A DNA stretch of 64,000 nucleotides. Origin: Linanthus parryae. Taxonomy: Eukaryota; Streptophyta; Magnoliopsida; Ericales; Polemoniaceae. Below the pieces are notes generated by a model. It was not told where the DNA came from. It saw only the letters and a list, made by a program, of their open reading frames with translations, and made no database searches. Position 1 is the first letter of the stretch. The number at the start of each line of letters is the position of its first letter. A program made the position numbers and the translations under genes. Location: contig JALGPY010000007.1 of NCBI GenBank assembly GCA_023055425.1, positions 20,966,001-21,030,000 of the forward strand, given 5' to 3'. This document shows, one piece after another, positions 1 through 10,632 of this stretch.

Positions 1-451
1 ATTGCTTTAGTGCTCAGAAGTTCTCTTTTGCAGTTTCCTTTTGAATAAATACAAGTATATTGGACATACAAAGTATATTGACTCATAGACTGTGTTCTCA
101 AGGTTCTTCAGTCTCTTTGTTTTATCGAAATAAAATGAAAAGAAAAGCTAAAATTTAAAAGAAAACAGAGGCAAAATACTTATGATCCTCGTGAACAGGC
201 CACGTCCCATCCAGAGTTACCTAAAATGTATGGTACCAGACTACCAGCACATCAAATGTTGTGTCCATCGCAACAGGCTGAAATATCTGGGCTTCTCAGG
301 TTATCGGTTCTTCATCGAACTTTGATTTTAGATATAGAGTGATTCATAAAAGTTAGATTAGAGTTTAGAGTGATTTGTTGTCTATAAATAGAGACACGTG
401 CACAAATAATAAGTACAAGCACACCAGGGTTCCTTAACATATATTGTACTC

Positions 452-552
452 TGCGAATGGGTGCTAACTCAAGTGGTAAAGCGTTTAAAAGCCCCTGCAT
501 GAGGTCTTGGGTTCGAACCAGTAGACGACAAATAGGAAATTCTCAAAAAAAA
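452..552 (+). mobile_element. tRNA-derived SINE with target-site duplication
   Basis: A tRNA-like head with box A (TAACTCAAGTGG, 465-476) and box B (GGGTTCGAACC, 509-519) is followed by a short tail ending in an A run (545-553). It is bounded by 15-bp direct repeats at 437-451 and 553-567 that differ at one base. This is the structure of a short SINE of about 100 bp. It is not a tRNA gene, because no cloverleaf closes around the boxes. Confidence 0.85.
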
Positions 553-567
553 ACATATACTGTACTC

Positions 568-1069
568 CTATAACCCTTTCTCACAGTATATCTCCCTTCT
601 CACTGGGATTACAAAAAGAATACCTACAAGTCTACAATGAGGAACATGATTTCAAGTAGAACTATAAAACTAAAACATCATTCTTCATCAAATTGAATGT
701 TTGTTTTAACTTTTAACACAAGTTCGAGCACCTCTGGATCCACTCACACACACACACACACTATGGGTGAATGGCACAAAACTTAGACTCTTAATCAGGA
801 ATTCTTACAGAATCGGGCACAACTTGAAATACACGATAGATGAAAAATCCCCACTGCTCATGAAAACCTTTGTTTTGTCATGCTTTATGTTCTTCAACTC
901 AAAGGGCTTCTATGCAGAGAGAAACCCTTGTACATGAAGTTCTCAAAACATTTTTCTCCGCAAATAATAATCTAAGACGACAACTCATACTCCATTGTAA
1001 TCCACTTTCTCCTCGAAAGTCGAACCAACAGCTCGTGTCCATTACTTGCCACTCTTTTAAGTCAGCAGC
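568..1069. other. Non-coding, no gene seen
   Basis: No coding signal was recognised. The stretch holds a short (CA)n tract near 747-762 and otherwise unremarkable AT-rich sequence. If the GT14 gene at 3741-4254 is intact, this could be part of its first intron or lie downstream of it. Confidence 0.4.
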
Positions 1070-3418
1070 AAGGTTACCAGGATCGAGGGACGCTGTGGTT
1101 GGCGGCACGAGATCGGGAACGCGATTCGCGGTCTGCTAAGAATGCGGATTGCCAGGGGTAGGCTTCTCCGGGGCGATTAGTTGGGATATATATACTCATG
1201 TTAGCGTTGCCTAGCACTATGGATTATTATCAGGTAAAATTTTGTGGGGACTTCCATCATACATAGAAAAGGTAGGGGTAAAGATGAGAATTCGTTGATG
1301 AAATTATGAGTCAGAGAGTAATGATATCAAAATACTTGGGTCTATTTGTGAAAACTTTAGGGATCGCCAAAATCAGCGACCTGGATCGCAAACGATCCCG
1401 AATTGGGATCGAGCGATCTGGATCGCAGATCGCACCCCGTTGAGCGATTTCTGATAACTCTGGTCAGCAGATAGTATTGGATGCTGATGCTACGCAGTCT
1501 CTCATACTACTTCTAAAAAACCTCTCCAGAAAAAAGTAATAGTTATAGAGTGAAAGTAGGATCGACATCAAACCCTTCATTTCCTTGTCATATAGTTCCA
1601 CTCGGGACTCACTACCACCACTATTATTCAAGATCAGTTTCAGGTTCAATCTGCCATTACCAAACTCCTAAACAAGCAATGTTGGCGGTCAACATCATTT
1701 TGTTGTTTCTGGAGCTATACCAAATTACCAAGTGACACTGCCGCCATCATGAGAGTTGAGCACTTGAGCCAAGACATGCAGCTGAATACCACTAAACAAG
1801 CTGAGGACCTGAAATCTCTGAATCTAATAATAGAAACAAGCTTAATCCTGAAGTAGAGCACCATTTAGCCAGATCTGCAACTTCATATTCTCATTGCAAC
1901 AGAAATTCCGCAATTATTCTCCAATTTCCAAGCGATATCCGCCTTAAGACCCAAGAACTGGATCAGAGTCGCCTTCCATCTCAGCCCTTCCATCAGCACC
2001 TACACGTGACACATATGTCATCTCTTTCTATCTAGTATCTCCTAGTGACACTAAACCTCCATCACTTTCAATTTCATAGAAAAACCCCCTGCACTTTTCA
2101 TTTTGAGACAGATAGCCTCCAACCGTTAAGATTGTTAGATTAATTTAAGGAAATTTACTGTACTACCCATCACGTGAGGTCACGTGATGGACTCTAATAC
2201 TTATCATGTGGCAGGTATTCCAGTAAATTTCGTTAATTTGAACCATCTTAATGATGGAGGGGGGGGGGGGGGGGGGGGGGTGGGGGGGGGGGGGGGGGGG
2301 GGGAGTGCTAGAGGTTTAGTGTCGCAAGTGTAAAACTGCGTGTAGGGTTAGTGTCATTTGTCCAAGTAATTAATAACTGGCATTGGAGCATGATATCCGG
2401 AAATGAAAAACAGTTATGCATGATCGAATTCGAGTGATAGCAACATCAAGGGACTCATCCTACATGGCAGTTAACCAATTAAAGTACCACTATGTATAAC
2501 AATTGACCAACTCCTTTTCACATCTCAAAAATTAAATTATGACCCACCCTGAGATCTATTATGAACAATGGCACCTTATTCGATATAAATACATATGTGT
2601 GTGTGTGATCAGCAAGATATATTTCTGAAGCTATACCCTAGTTTGTGAGTTTGGACTAAGCTTAATAGGACTGTGTGGGGAGGCACTTGGAAGGTGGACT
2701 GAAATAACATAGCCAGCGGTGCTCTCTAGCTACAAGCCTACAGCAAGGAGAGACTGACTTGAAATTTCCTAATCAATTAATATGATGAAAACAGGCACCA
2801 TGAAATGGTATTTTGCATTGTTTACAATATAAATTCACTTTTTCACCAGCACCATGTAATACTTCAGGATCCACTTAAATACTAAATATTGCCCGTCCCT
2901 AACTTTCTCTCTTTAACACATCTAGCTATTAGCTGTCTTTAGTTATGTTTATACCTATGATATTTCACGGAGTTTACACCATGAGTTATCAGAAATCGCT
3001 CAACATGGTGCGATCTAGATCGCGCGATCCGAATTCGGGATCATTCGCGATCCAGATCACTGTTTCTGGCGATCCCAAGTTTTCACACATAGACCTAAGT
3101 ATTTTAATATCATTTACTCTCTGACCTATTATTTCATCAACCAATTCACAATCGTACCCCTACCTTTTCATATGTATGTTAGAATTCCCTCCAAAATTTT
3201 ACCCGATAATAAATCAGTAGTACTAGGCAATGCTAATATGAGTATGTATTTAGCAAAATGTTCCCAAAAAGCATTCTTCAAACAAACAAGCTAATCTTGT
3301 TCCAACTAATTGCTCCCAAGAAGCCTACCCCTGGCGAACCGCTTTCTTAGCAGACCGTGAATCGCGTTCCCGATCCCCTTCCGCGAACTACAGCGTTCCG
3401 TGATCCTGGTAACCTTGG
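1070..3418. mobile_element. Foldback-like element with ~400-bp inverted arms
   Basis: The segment 1070-1462 matches the reverse complement of 2985-3418 along its length, by eye about 80% with small indels. Landmarks shared in the same order include the outer AAGGTTACCAGGATC, a GATCGGGAACGCGATTC block and a run of GATCGC motifs next to the inner border. The centre (about 1.5 kb) has no transposase-like reading frame. Long terminal inverted repeats without coding capacity suggest a non-autonomous MULE or foldback element. No convincing target duplication is visible, so two separate insertions in opposite orientation remain possible. Confidence 0.65.
2047..2323. repeat. Small inverted-repeat element containing a G22-T-G22 tract
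   Basis: GACACTAAACCTC at 2047-2059 is repeated as its exact reverse complement at 2311-2323. A further loose inverted match lies inside (near 2110-2160 and 2205-2255). Between the arms sits a homopolymer: 22 G, one T, 22 G (2259-2303). This may be a small MITE nested in the larger element. The G tract is a place where assembly length errors are common. Confidence 0.4.
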
Positions 3419-3740
3419 TTTACACCACACCCTCTTAAACCCACACCACCAACAACCAAATCCAGAGTTGAGTTGAAGTAATGTATCTCTATTACTTACA
3501 GTATTTCACAAGTACACTAGATACTCTATTCATAGTTCAACCAATGTTTTCAGTCAAGCTTATGTAAACACAGAGAACAATCAGTTCACCAACTAGTAGG
3601 GATCGGACCCATTGTATATCTAAGCATGTCCCTACAAACTATGCATTTGCTCAAAACCATGCCCATTGCGATAGAACTAACTTGATCCACATCCAAAACA
3701 TACCAATTTAGCTCAATAATAAGACGAGACTTTAACTTAC

Positions 3741-4254
3741 CATCTTGATTCATAAGAGGATAATCAGAAGCACTGAGATTGATAAACCAATCCCACTCCC
3801 ATTTCCTCAACATCACAGCCACCGCGTGAAGTACCGACGCCACCGTGGTGGGACCCTTGTAGGTGACCAAATTCGCCTTCGCCACCACCATAACATTCCT
3901 AAACCGCCTAAACGCCGCCTCCGAACTCACAAACTTCGCCAGCTCAAGCCGCTCCTCGCCGGAGGCTTCGAGATCGAGGTGGAGCAGATAGCAGTTCCTC
4001 GGGTGGTACGCCGCCTGAAGGAGCCGCTTCAGCCGCGGCCCATCGCCGTGGGTGCCGAAGAGGTAGTACGCGAGCCGCGGAAGCTCCGGCGGAGCCAAAA
4101 CGGCGTCGGATTTCGAGTTATGAACAGATGGAGTGGGTTTCTGATTTGGGTTTCTGATGAGGAGGAATATGAGAGAGAACACGGTCGCTGCCAACAATGG
4201 TATCAGCCAATTGCGGTGGGGACAGGAGGTGAAGTGGGTGTGTGGCCGTTTCAT
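3741..4254 (-). CDS. GT14 family glycosyltransferase (GlcAT14-like), exon 1 only
   Basis: The 171-codon first exon begins with a short cytoplasmic tail and a hydrophobic anchor (about residues 16-34), as expected of a type II Golgi membrane protein. The lumenal part has the features of plant core-2/I-branching-like GT14 enzymes: an ELPRLAYYLFGTHGD segment, HLDLEAS, a VTYKGPTT region and the NLSASDYPL motif near its end. Arabidopsis relatives add glucuronic acid to arabinogalactan glycans in the Golgi. The exon ends in a clear donor (GTAAGT, minus strand, 3740-3735), and translation past it is intron. Later exons should lie to the left, but none was found in 1-3740. Either intron 1 is longer than the window, with the inverted-repeat element inside it, or the gene is a fragment. 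The family call is firm; an intact gene is not shown. Confidence 0.8.
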
Positions 4255-4546
4255 CGGAAAATTATTAGGGTTTTACTGAGATGAGATTGATGAACAGAGG
4301 AAACCCAATTTGGGGGTTTCAGGAGAGGTGCGAAAATGGAGATTTCGGGGCTAGATTTGAGGAGTTGGTAATGGGTTTGGTGTTTGGAAGCGAGAAATTT
4401 GTGGGTTTCATGTTGGAAGCTTGGATTTGAAGGGAGGTGGGTGAAAGCTGCGTCAGTTTTATTCTAATTTTGGTGAGAGGAGTCATGGAAGGTCTCAGGC
4501 CACTATGGCACGATGGTTTCAATTTTCAACAAACTTTCTAATTTCT

Positions 4547-4581
<35 letters not shown>

Positions 4582-4786
4582 TCTTGAAATTAAGAGCTTG
4601 TTTTCGTATCCGGTTAAAAACAAGAAAAACTGTGGAAAAAAAGCGTGCTGAAAAAACGCTTTAAAACAGTATCAAAACACTTTTTGGTATCGGTTTCAAA
4701 ATAAGGTTTAAAATTTTAAACACATTTAACAATATTACTAAATTTCAATGTTAATTTGCTTGATTATCATTTTTACATACAATACT
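4255..4786. promoter_or_regulatory. 5' flank of the GT14 gene
   Basis: This is the upstream side of the minus-strand GT14 exon and presumably holds its 5' UTR and proximal promoter. It contains an uninterrupted A32 run (4548-4579). I could not pick a reliable TATA box. Confidence 0.35.
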
Positions 4787-5200
4787 TAGGGATGGCAATT
4801 GGGTCCGATCCGATTCGATATCCGACATGATCCAATCCTAATGGAGCAGATCTGATCCGGTCCGTTTACGAATGGATCGGATATGGATCACAAGTTTTCT
4901 GATCCGTGAAATCCGATCCGATTAGGTTATCATACCTATGTTTACTTAAGATAACTCATAAGTCAGGTATATTTATATTTTTATTGTGAATAAAGTGATA
5001 AAATTATTGATACAAAGTGTATTTTAATCCAATTTTAATACTAGGTGGTAATAATCTTAAGTCAAATGAATTAAAAATCATGTTTGCCATCCGATTCGAA
5101 TCCGGCAAAATTCGGTCCGAATCCGATTTGATCCGAAACCTTATGGATCGGATCTGAATCCAGTCTGATCCGATCCAAACCCGATCCGTTGTCATCCCTA
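4787..5200. mobile_element. hAT-like MITE
   Basis: The 414-bp element has ends TAGGGATGGCAA and, inverted, TTGTCATCCCTA, followed by imperfectly matching GATCCGATCC-rich arms. The flanking 8-bp sequences are ACAATACT (4779-4786) and ACAATATC (5201-5208), which agree at six of eight positions. This fits an old hAT-type 8-bp target duplication. There is no coding capacity. Confidence 0.75.
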
Positions 5201-5514
5201 ACAATATCGACATATATTTGATATTTTTTGCATCTAATCATAGTTGAAATGTATTTAAACACCAATAGTATGAAAAAAAAAACAACAAAACAAAACACCA
5301 CATTTTTTTAAAAGCTGATTTTCAGCATGTTTTTGTTTTTAAACAGTCAAAAAACAGGCATATTAAATGAGTGTAAAAAAACACTATTTTTTAATCAAAG
5401 TTGATTACAAACAGAGATGCCAAACATACACTAAGAGTGTGATTTGATGAAGAATCAAAACGTGGAATTTCATCAAAATTCATAATTTGAAACTCCATAG
5501 CATTTATGGGTACA
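5201..5514. other. Flanking DNA left of the Helitron
   Basis: AT-rich, with poly-A and poly-T stretches. No gene seen. Base 5514 is the host A (T on the minus strand) that follows the Helitron 3' end. Confidence 0.4.
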
Positions 5515-5545
5515 CTAGGTTCCACCCCGCGCGCGTTGCGCGCGG
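5515..5545 (-). other. Helitron 3' terminus
   Basis: On the minus strand an 8-bp GC stem (CCGCGCGC / GCGCGCGG, loop of 3, at 5527-5545) is followed by 12 nt and the terminal CTAG, then host T. Stem length, spacing and CTRR ending match the Helitron replication-termination signal. Confidence 0.85.
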
Positions 5546-6341
5546 TGTGGCCTTGGCATGTTTGCTTGTCTGATGGGCGAAGATCGGCGTGCCATTGCAC
5601 CGGGCGTTGTCATTTGGCTTGGAAGATCACAATAGTCTCATTGTGCGTGTAATTGGAATTCATGCGTCACATGAACAGTATAGTAGAAATTGTTGTTGAT
5701 TTTTTGTAAGAGGAGGACGTCGAAATCTATGATTTGATGCAACAAATTGGTATTGCGTGTAGTAATCAAACGGAAGTAAATTGATATTGACATTTAGTAA
5801 TGCCAGTGGACGTGTTTTTCATCTCACATATGTTCCTTAAAAGAAAAAATAATTATGTTTACAACCGTGTGGTTGTGATATAATAACTTCGCACCTTATA
5901 TTCTTGGATTCCAAATAGATATCATAGAAAATCATACTTATTTAAAATTGATTTTCGTAAATATACCCTGCTACTCTCACAGACGCGTTAATTGCTCCGC
6001 TACCACCCAGAAAGCACAATTATAACCTGAAACCCTAATCAATTGTCAACGCCTAGTTTCCTCTCCAATCAGTCACACGCTGAGTCCTTTTGATTTACGT
6101 TTCATCATTAAGATCTATCGTTTTGTGTGTGTTGAAGATTTCTGCGGCAGATTTAGTGGGGTTTGCAATATCTTCTAATTGATTGAAAGCGTGCATTTAG
6201 TACAGATGTGTCTCTTAGAAGATGCATGGTAATAAGTTCTTTGAATGGATGTGAACAGTTGCAACGGTCTTGTCAAATTTATATTCATCTACTATATATA
6301 AGCACAACCAATTTGCTGTGGACATTACATAGAATACAGCA
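5546..6341. other. Subterminal Helitron DNA and small-gene promoter
   Basis: No other gene was seen. The stretch ends with a TATA box, TATATATAAG at 6293-6302, about 40 bp before the ATG of the small gene at 6342. Confidence 0.5.
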
Positions 6342-6758
6342 ATGGACTATAGTAAAGAAAGTAGTGATGGTAAGGTGAGGAAGGGTGACAAGAAGAAGAT
6401 CAAGAAGAAGGTTAAGAAAAATCAGAGGTATGAGAGTGAGTTGAGTATGTCTTCGTGGGAGAGTTGGCATGATCACTCGTATGTGCTTGGGAAGGGGTCG
6501 GAGTCAACTATATATTCGGATGCATCGGATAAAGATGAATTTTGGCGGGTTGACACAGCTTCCTCTTTTCCAAATAATTGGACCTGTACTTATCATCCCG
6601 GCACAAGTAACAAGAACAAAGTTAAAGGCAAAAGCAGTGAAGGTTTGCGGCGGAAAAAAGCAAATTGTCCACCTGATGGTACACAAGATCAGGGCGGGAA
6701 GAGGAAGAACAGAGATGATGGCGTTGTCGATTCGTCCCAGAAGAAACGGAAGGTGTAG
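6342..6758 (+). CDS. Small lysine-rich nuclear-type protein, Helitron-associated (copy 1)
   Basis: I do not recognise the family. The 138-residue, single-exon protein has a basic N-terminus (KKKIKKKVKK, about residues 18-28) and a basic C-terminus (KKRKV), both looking like nuclear localisation signals. The central core has the pattern WESWxxHxYVxGKGSExTxYSD followed by DxFWxxDTASSxP (about residues 38-80). The rest is Ser/Lys/Asp-rich and probably disordered. A clear relative is encoded at 25117-25557: the core matches closely while the flanks have diverged, which suggests selection on the core. Both genes have a TATA box 40-50 bp upstream of the ATG. This copy lies near the Helitron 3' end and is transcribed against RepHel. 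A captured host gene or a Helitron accessory gene are both possible. No enzyme or zinc-binding motif is seen. Confidence 0.7.
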   Translation: MDYSKESSDGKVRKGDKKKIKKKVKKNQRYESELSMSSWESWHDHSYVLGKGSESTIYSDASDKDEFWRVDTASSFPNNWTCTYHPGTSNKNKVKGKSSEGLRRKKANCPPDGTQDQGGKRKNRDDGVVDSSQKKRKV

Positions 6759-7130
6759 AGGGTCTTGCATATTCTGGTATTCTGTTCCAGTGAAGTGTAG
6801 TTTGATGTTAGGTTTTATGATGAGTGTCATGCAGTTGGGTTATGTTTAGTTTGAATTAGTTATGCAAAACTATGCAATTATGGAATATATTTTGTCTGTT
6901 AATGCAGTTTTTAATTTGGGTTAATTTAATGTTTGTTCGCATTGGTTTGTTGTCCAATCCGAAGCACGTATCATTTGCAAGTTTGTATATGGCATCAACC
7001 AATTTATTGTATTGGATTAATGATAATATTATATGAATCACACATCACAATATGGGATCATAGCATATTAGATGAATCACAAATCAAAATATAGAACCAT
7101 AGCAGTTTTACTGTACAAAAACTACAACCA

Positions 7131-7235
7131 CTAAATCCATTGAAGAACAACCAGTAAATGAAAGAAATAGTTTCTGATAACCACTGGTTGTGTCACTGCT
7201 ATTTGTCATTTACTGGATATCTTCAATAGATTTAG
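7131..7235. repeat. Imperfect ~30-bp inverted repeat
   Basis: The segment 7131-7160 pairs with 7207-7235 (CTAAATC..ATTGAAGA..CCAGTAAATG against its reverse complement), with a few mismatches and a loop of about 46 nt. Confidence 0.5.
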
Positions 7236-7469
7236 TAATCGTGAATTGATGTGTTTATTATTATGTTCGGAGTCAAGCTTAGATAGACAGTACGATGTAT
7301 TCGCAAGACTATATTTATAGATTTGTTGACCCCCATTTTTTTTAAAAAACATTCTCTTTGTCGATAAGTTATCCATTTAATTATGTTTAATGAAGCTCAC
7401 CGGTATTCATCATTCGATGTGAGTTCAGTGCCAGAGAACTTGAACATACCACTGGCTAGCAGTCTTCTA

Positions 7470-7691
7470 ATATAGATAAATGAAGTGAAATAACAGATTA
7501 TTTATTTGAACATAAAAATCACAGGATAACATGCATGGAGGGACGTAATTGCCATACAGATGAGATTGCATTAGTCTGTGTATGGAGAAGAGGTATAACG
7601 CTTACAACTTTCTAAATTGTCCTCGACGATTAGATCTTGAATAATATCTGGAGCATCAAATAATATTATGTAACAATCACTTTGCCATGAC
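7470..7691 (-). pseudogene. Duplicated 3' end of the RNase H-fold gene
   Basis: The segment 7544-7691 resembles 8431-8577, including the coding end CTTGAATAATATCTGGAGCATCA. The flank 7470-7544 more loosely resembles 8325-8431. The reading frame is truncated on the upstream side, so this is a partial, diverged duplicate in direct orientation. Confidence 0.6.
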
Positions 7692-8458
7692 TGGATATTG
7701 TTCGGAGATGAGATTGCATTAGTTTGTGTTGGTTGGTTTTGTTCTGTTCGCTCTTTCTTGTTTTTATCACCCCCTTCATCGATAAGTTACAACTTTGACA
7801 ATGTTAAATGGTGCTCACTGATATTCATCGTTTGTTATTAGTTCATACCACAGGTGATACAATGTATATTACTTGACGTTTTACACATCAGATATATCAT
7901 GGATGGTGCAAACAATGCACTGTCAATTACTACAACAATTTCATGGGGACCGCATTTTTAATATAATGGGTCTTATGATTTAAAAATAAATAATAATGGG
8001 CTTTGGTTGCTTTGGGCCAACGTTTATTACGAACGGAACTTTGCATATGTGGGCCTAATAAAATTTTGCTATTCCAGTTCACCCAAAAGTTATAATTTTT
8101 TAAGATTGTAAATTCAAATTATTAAAATATTTAAACTTAATGCCTAGTACTTTGTAAAGATAAAAGCAGGCCTAAGTGAGCCAAGTGTGTGTGGGCTGAA
8201 TTTGGTCCCCTTTGTTCGGGTGTGGGACAATGTGCAGTACCTTGCATTGCGGGTTTTGGTGCGGGCTAAGCCGCATGTTGACACTATAGCGGGCACTATT
8301 AGATTCATATCAGCGTTATAATATAACTAATTGAAGTGAACTAACAACTTTTCAGTACGTGAAATATAAACTATTGACATAACCAGTATTTGTTTGAAGA
8401 TGAAAATTAGAGAATAGCATGGGCAGAGTGACATAATTGCCATACAGATGAGATTGCA

Positions 8459-9271
8459 TTAGTCTGTGTCAGTTGAGGAGGTGTAACGCTTACAACTTTC
8501 TAATTTGTCCTCAACAATCAGATCTTGAATAATATCTGGAGCATCATATAATATTTTGTAACGATCACTTTGTCGAGATCCCATAGATGCAAGCTGCTCT
8601 GCAACGCTATTGTCCAGTTTTTCGATAGGGATCAAGGCTATCTTCATTCGTCTGAGTAATGCATATCCATCACGGATCTCACGCCTCATCGAGAGTGGGG
8701 CAATAGTCTGCAGATGAAAGATTTTGCTGGCCTCATAGTTGGAGGTCTCAATCTTGATTTCTTTCCAGTCATTTTCATAAGCCGAATGAATACCTTGATA
8801 AATTGCCCACAGCTCACTTTCCAATTGAGTGACACCATCAATTCTTCCTATGAAACCAAGCTGCCAGTTTTCATTGTCGTCGCGGCAGACACCACCGATT
8901 CCACCGGTATTGGTTACCGGTGAGGTAAAACCATGCACACTTATCCTTATCACTCCTTGAAGGTAGAGAAATAAATATCCAGATATATGTCAGGTGCATA
9001 TTTCAATTAATGTGGCAGGAAATAAGATATGTCACCGGCTAACTAATATCGTAGAATGTTGTGACCGCATTACATTTTGAAAGTACTGTATATACGAAAA
9101 CATGGTAGGAAACTTACTGCGATGGGTCAAAATGGGAGGCGGAGGTGTTTCTTGAAATCGAGTTGCTGCAGTAACAAACATCGCGAGTGATGGACTTGAA
9201 GATGAGGAACTTGCAATAGTTTCATTGCTGGTTACTTCTTCCTCGGAGACTGTTCTTCTGTGTTTTGACAT
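8459..9271 (-). CDS. RNase H-fold (RVT_3-like) protein, catalytically degraded
   Basis: The two-exon model is 9118-9271 and 8459-8955 with a GTAAGT donor and a CAAG acceptor. The phase fits and the product has 216 residues. Exon 1 encodes a Ser-rich N-terminus. Exon 2 encodes an RNase H fold like the plant RVT_3 domains found in LINEs and in stand-alone genes: SVHGF, GGIGGVCRD, an ESELWAIYQGI helix and KIETSNYEASKIF. Three usual acidic catalytic positions are altered: the first Asp is His (VHG), the ESDS-type Asp is Asn (ETSN), and the late Asp is Glu (SVAEQLA). Cleavage is therefore unlikely and a nucleic-acid-binding role is possible. The gene lies inside the Helitron on the same strand as RepHel. 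It could be a relic of a captured gene or LINE, but the frame is open. Confidence 0.65.
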
Positions 9272-9989
9272 TGCAACGGCTTATTCTATGAATAGATAGT
9301 TTATGATCCTTGTTCAGCTGAATAATGGATCTATAGCTTTCTTATAGAAGAGGTGAGTTGGAATGCATGGTAGATAATGCCAGATAAAACTGAACCACAA
9401 GAGTTCCGTGAACTACGTTGTCATTGTTCACATGTATGACAGAGGGTATTTATTATAAGTGGTATGAATATGTGTATATACGATACTGGCACTCTGTGTA
9501 AACGCTATCCTGAATATATACGCTGCAATTCAAGGTATTCTAATATGTGCGAACTGATACCATATCCAGAACACTGAAGTTGCAGAAGTTTTTCATTAAC
9601 AGGTATACTATATTAGATGTGCAGATTATATTCGGTTACGGACGAAAGAAATTGTGTCAATATTGAATTGACCGAGGACGTTCTAACTTTATAATGGCAG
9701 AAATCATTTCTTCGTATTTACAGACGATACTGTGACATACTTGTGAATGTATTGTTTTTTGTATATTTAAATAAAAGAAGTCGATAATGTAAGAACCATT
9801 AGTAGTCGCTTCATTATTAGTTGCGGTAGATGCAGAAAGTGATACAATTTTTAACATAACACAACTAAGAGGAAACATCATTGTGAATAGTGCAATGCAA
9901 TGTAACAGCAATGAGGCAAACATTCGGTGGTCTTTCTCTTCAGATGTTGAGCAGCACTGTATTTGACTGTGCATGGAATATCAATTTGT
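9272..9989. other. Intergenic, nothing recognised
   Basis: Upstream side of the RNase H-fold gene and downstream side of the RPA-like gene. No further coding signal was recognised. Confidence 0.4.
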
Positions 9990-10632
9990 TTACCATGCAT
10001 ACTGAACTTCCTTCACAACCCATTTAATTACCCTGTGGTTGTTTGGCTGCGTGCGTTTGAACACGCGAACATACACATTCTCATTTGCATTTTCCATGTT
10101 CAAGCCAACCAGTAGAGCTTCTTGTTCCTGAGAAAATAATGCCGTTATTTGTGTACTACATAACTATGAGCAGCTGCATATTTCATATGAATAAGTACCC
10201 CATTGTGGTTGTAGCTGTTCGGATCAAGTTATGTAATACCTGTGGTGTCATTGCTGCCAGATTTTCAGCTGTGTTTCGGAGGAGGGTCTCCGCAGCCTGG
10301 CCAAAAATCATCACATCCATTATTCCAGTGTCATCTCGCAGTTCCACCATAACTCGACATCTGTGAAAATGGTATGTAATCATATTATACACGAATGTAC
10401 CTATGATGTGTGAACTGGTGGTGTTCAATTATAGCCAATGGACTTCGTAAATTTTAATGTAATCATCAGTTACGAAATAATCAACCTGGGGCTTGTGTTG
10501 CATTGTATGTCATTACATACGGGACAGTATGGACGTCGACGTTCACGATTGCAACGGTTACATGCATTGAACCAAGTGGTTTGACTGGTCGGAAAGATAC
10601 GTGTTGATACCCTAAGCCAGGCTTCTTCATAC
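9990..10632 (-). CDS. RPA1-like single-strand-binding protein, C-terminal exons (diverged copy)
   Basis: Three exons with matching phases: 10486-10632, 10240-10360 and 9990-10127 (stop TAA). They encode the C-terminal DNA-binding domain of a replication protein A large-subunit homologue: a CxxC...CxxC zinc ribbon (WFNACNRC ... YCPVC), an OB-fold segment (VMVELRDDTG..DVMIFGQAAETLL) and a final helix. Plant Helitrons often carry RPA1-like genes, thought to bind the displaced strand during rolling-circle transposition in the nucleus. The middle exon is 121 bp, the same as in the paralogue at 22015-22135, but the proteins are only about one third identical by eye. The upstream part is uncertain: possible weak exons lie at 14022-14075 and near 13900-13970, whereas the ATG-bearing exons at 14412-14703 belong to the younger RPA type. 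Confidence 0.75.

Larger units (their letters stand above)
6759..8458. other. Non-coding, with duplicated segments
   Basis: No intact gene. It contains two tandem copies of a ~38-bp unit (7033-7065, 7072-7104), a hairpin (7131-7235), and a truncated duplicate of the 3' part and downstream flank of the RNase H-fold gene (7470-7691). Confidence 0.5.

Noticed and set aside
458..520. A tRNA gene suggested by box A and box B
   Set aside because: The boxes lie in a SINE head with an A-tail and target duplications, and no acceptor stem pairs around them.
3745..4284. Plus-strand 179-residue open frame
   Set aside because: It is the shadow of the GT14 exon on the other strand, made of Arg/Pro-rich antisense codons with no domain.
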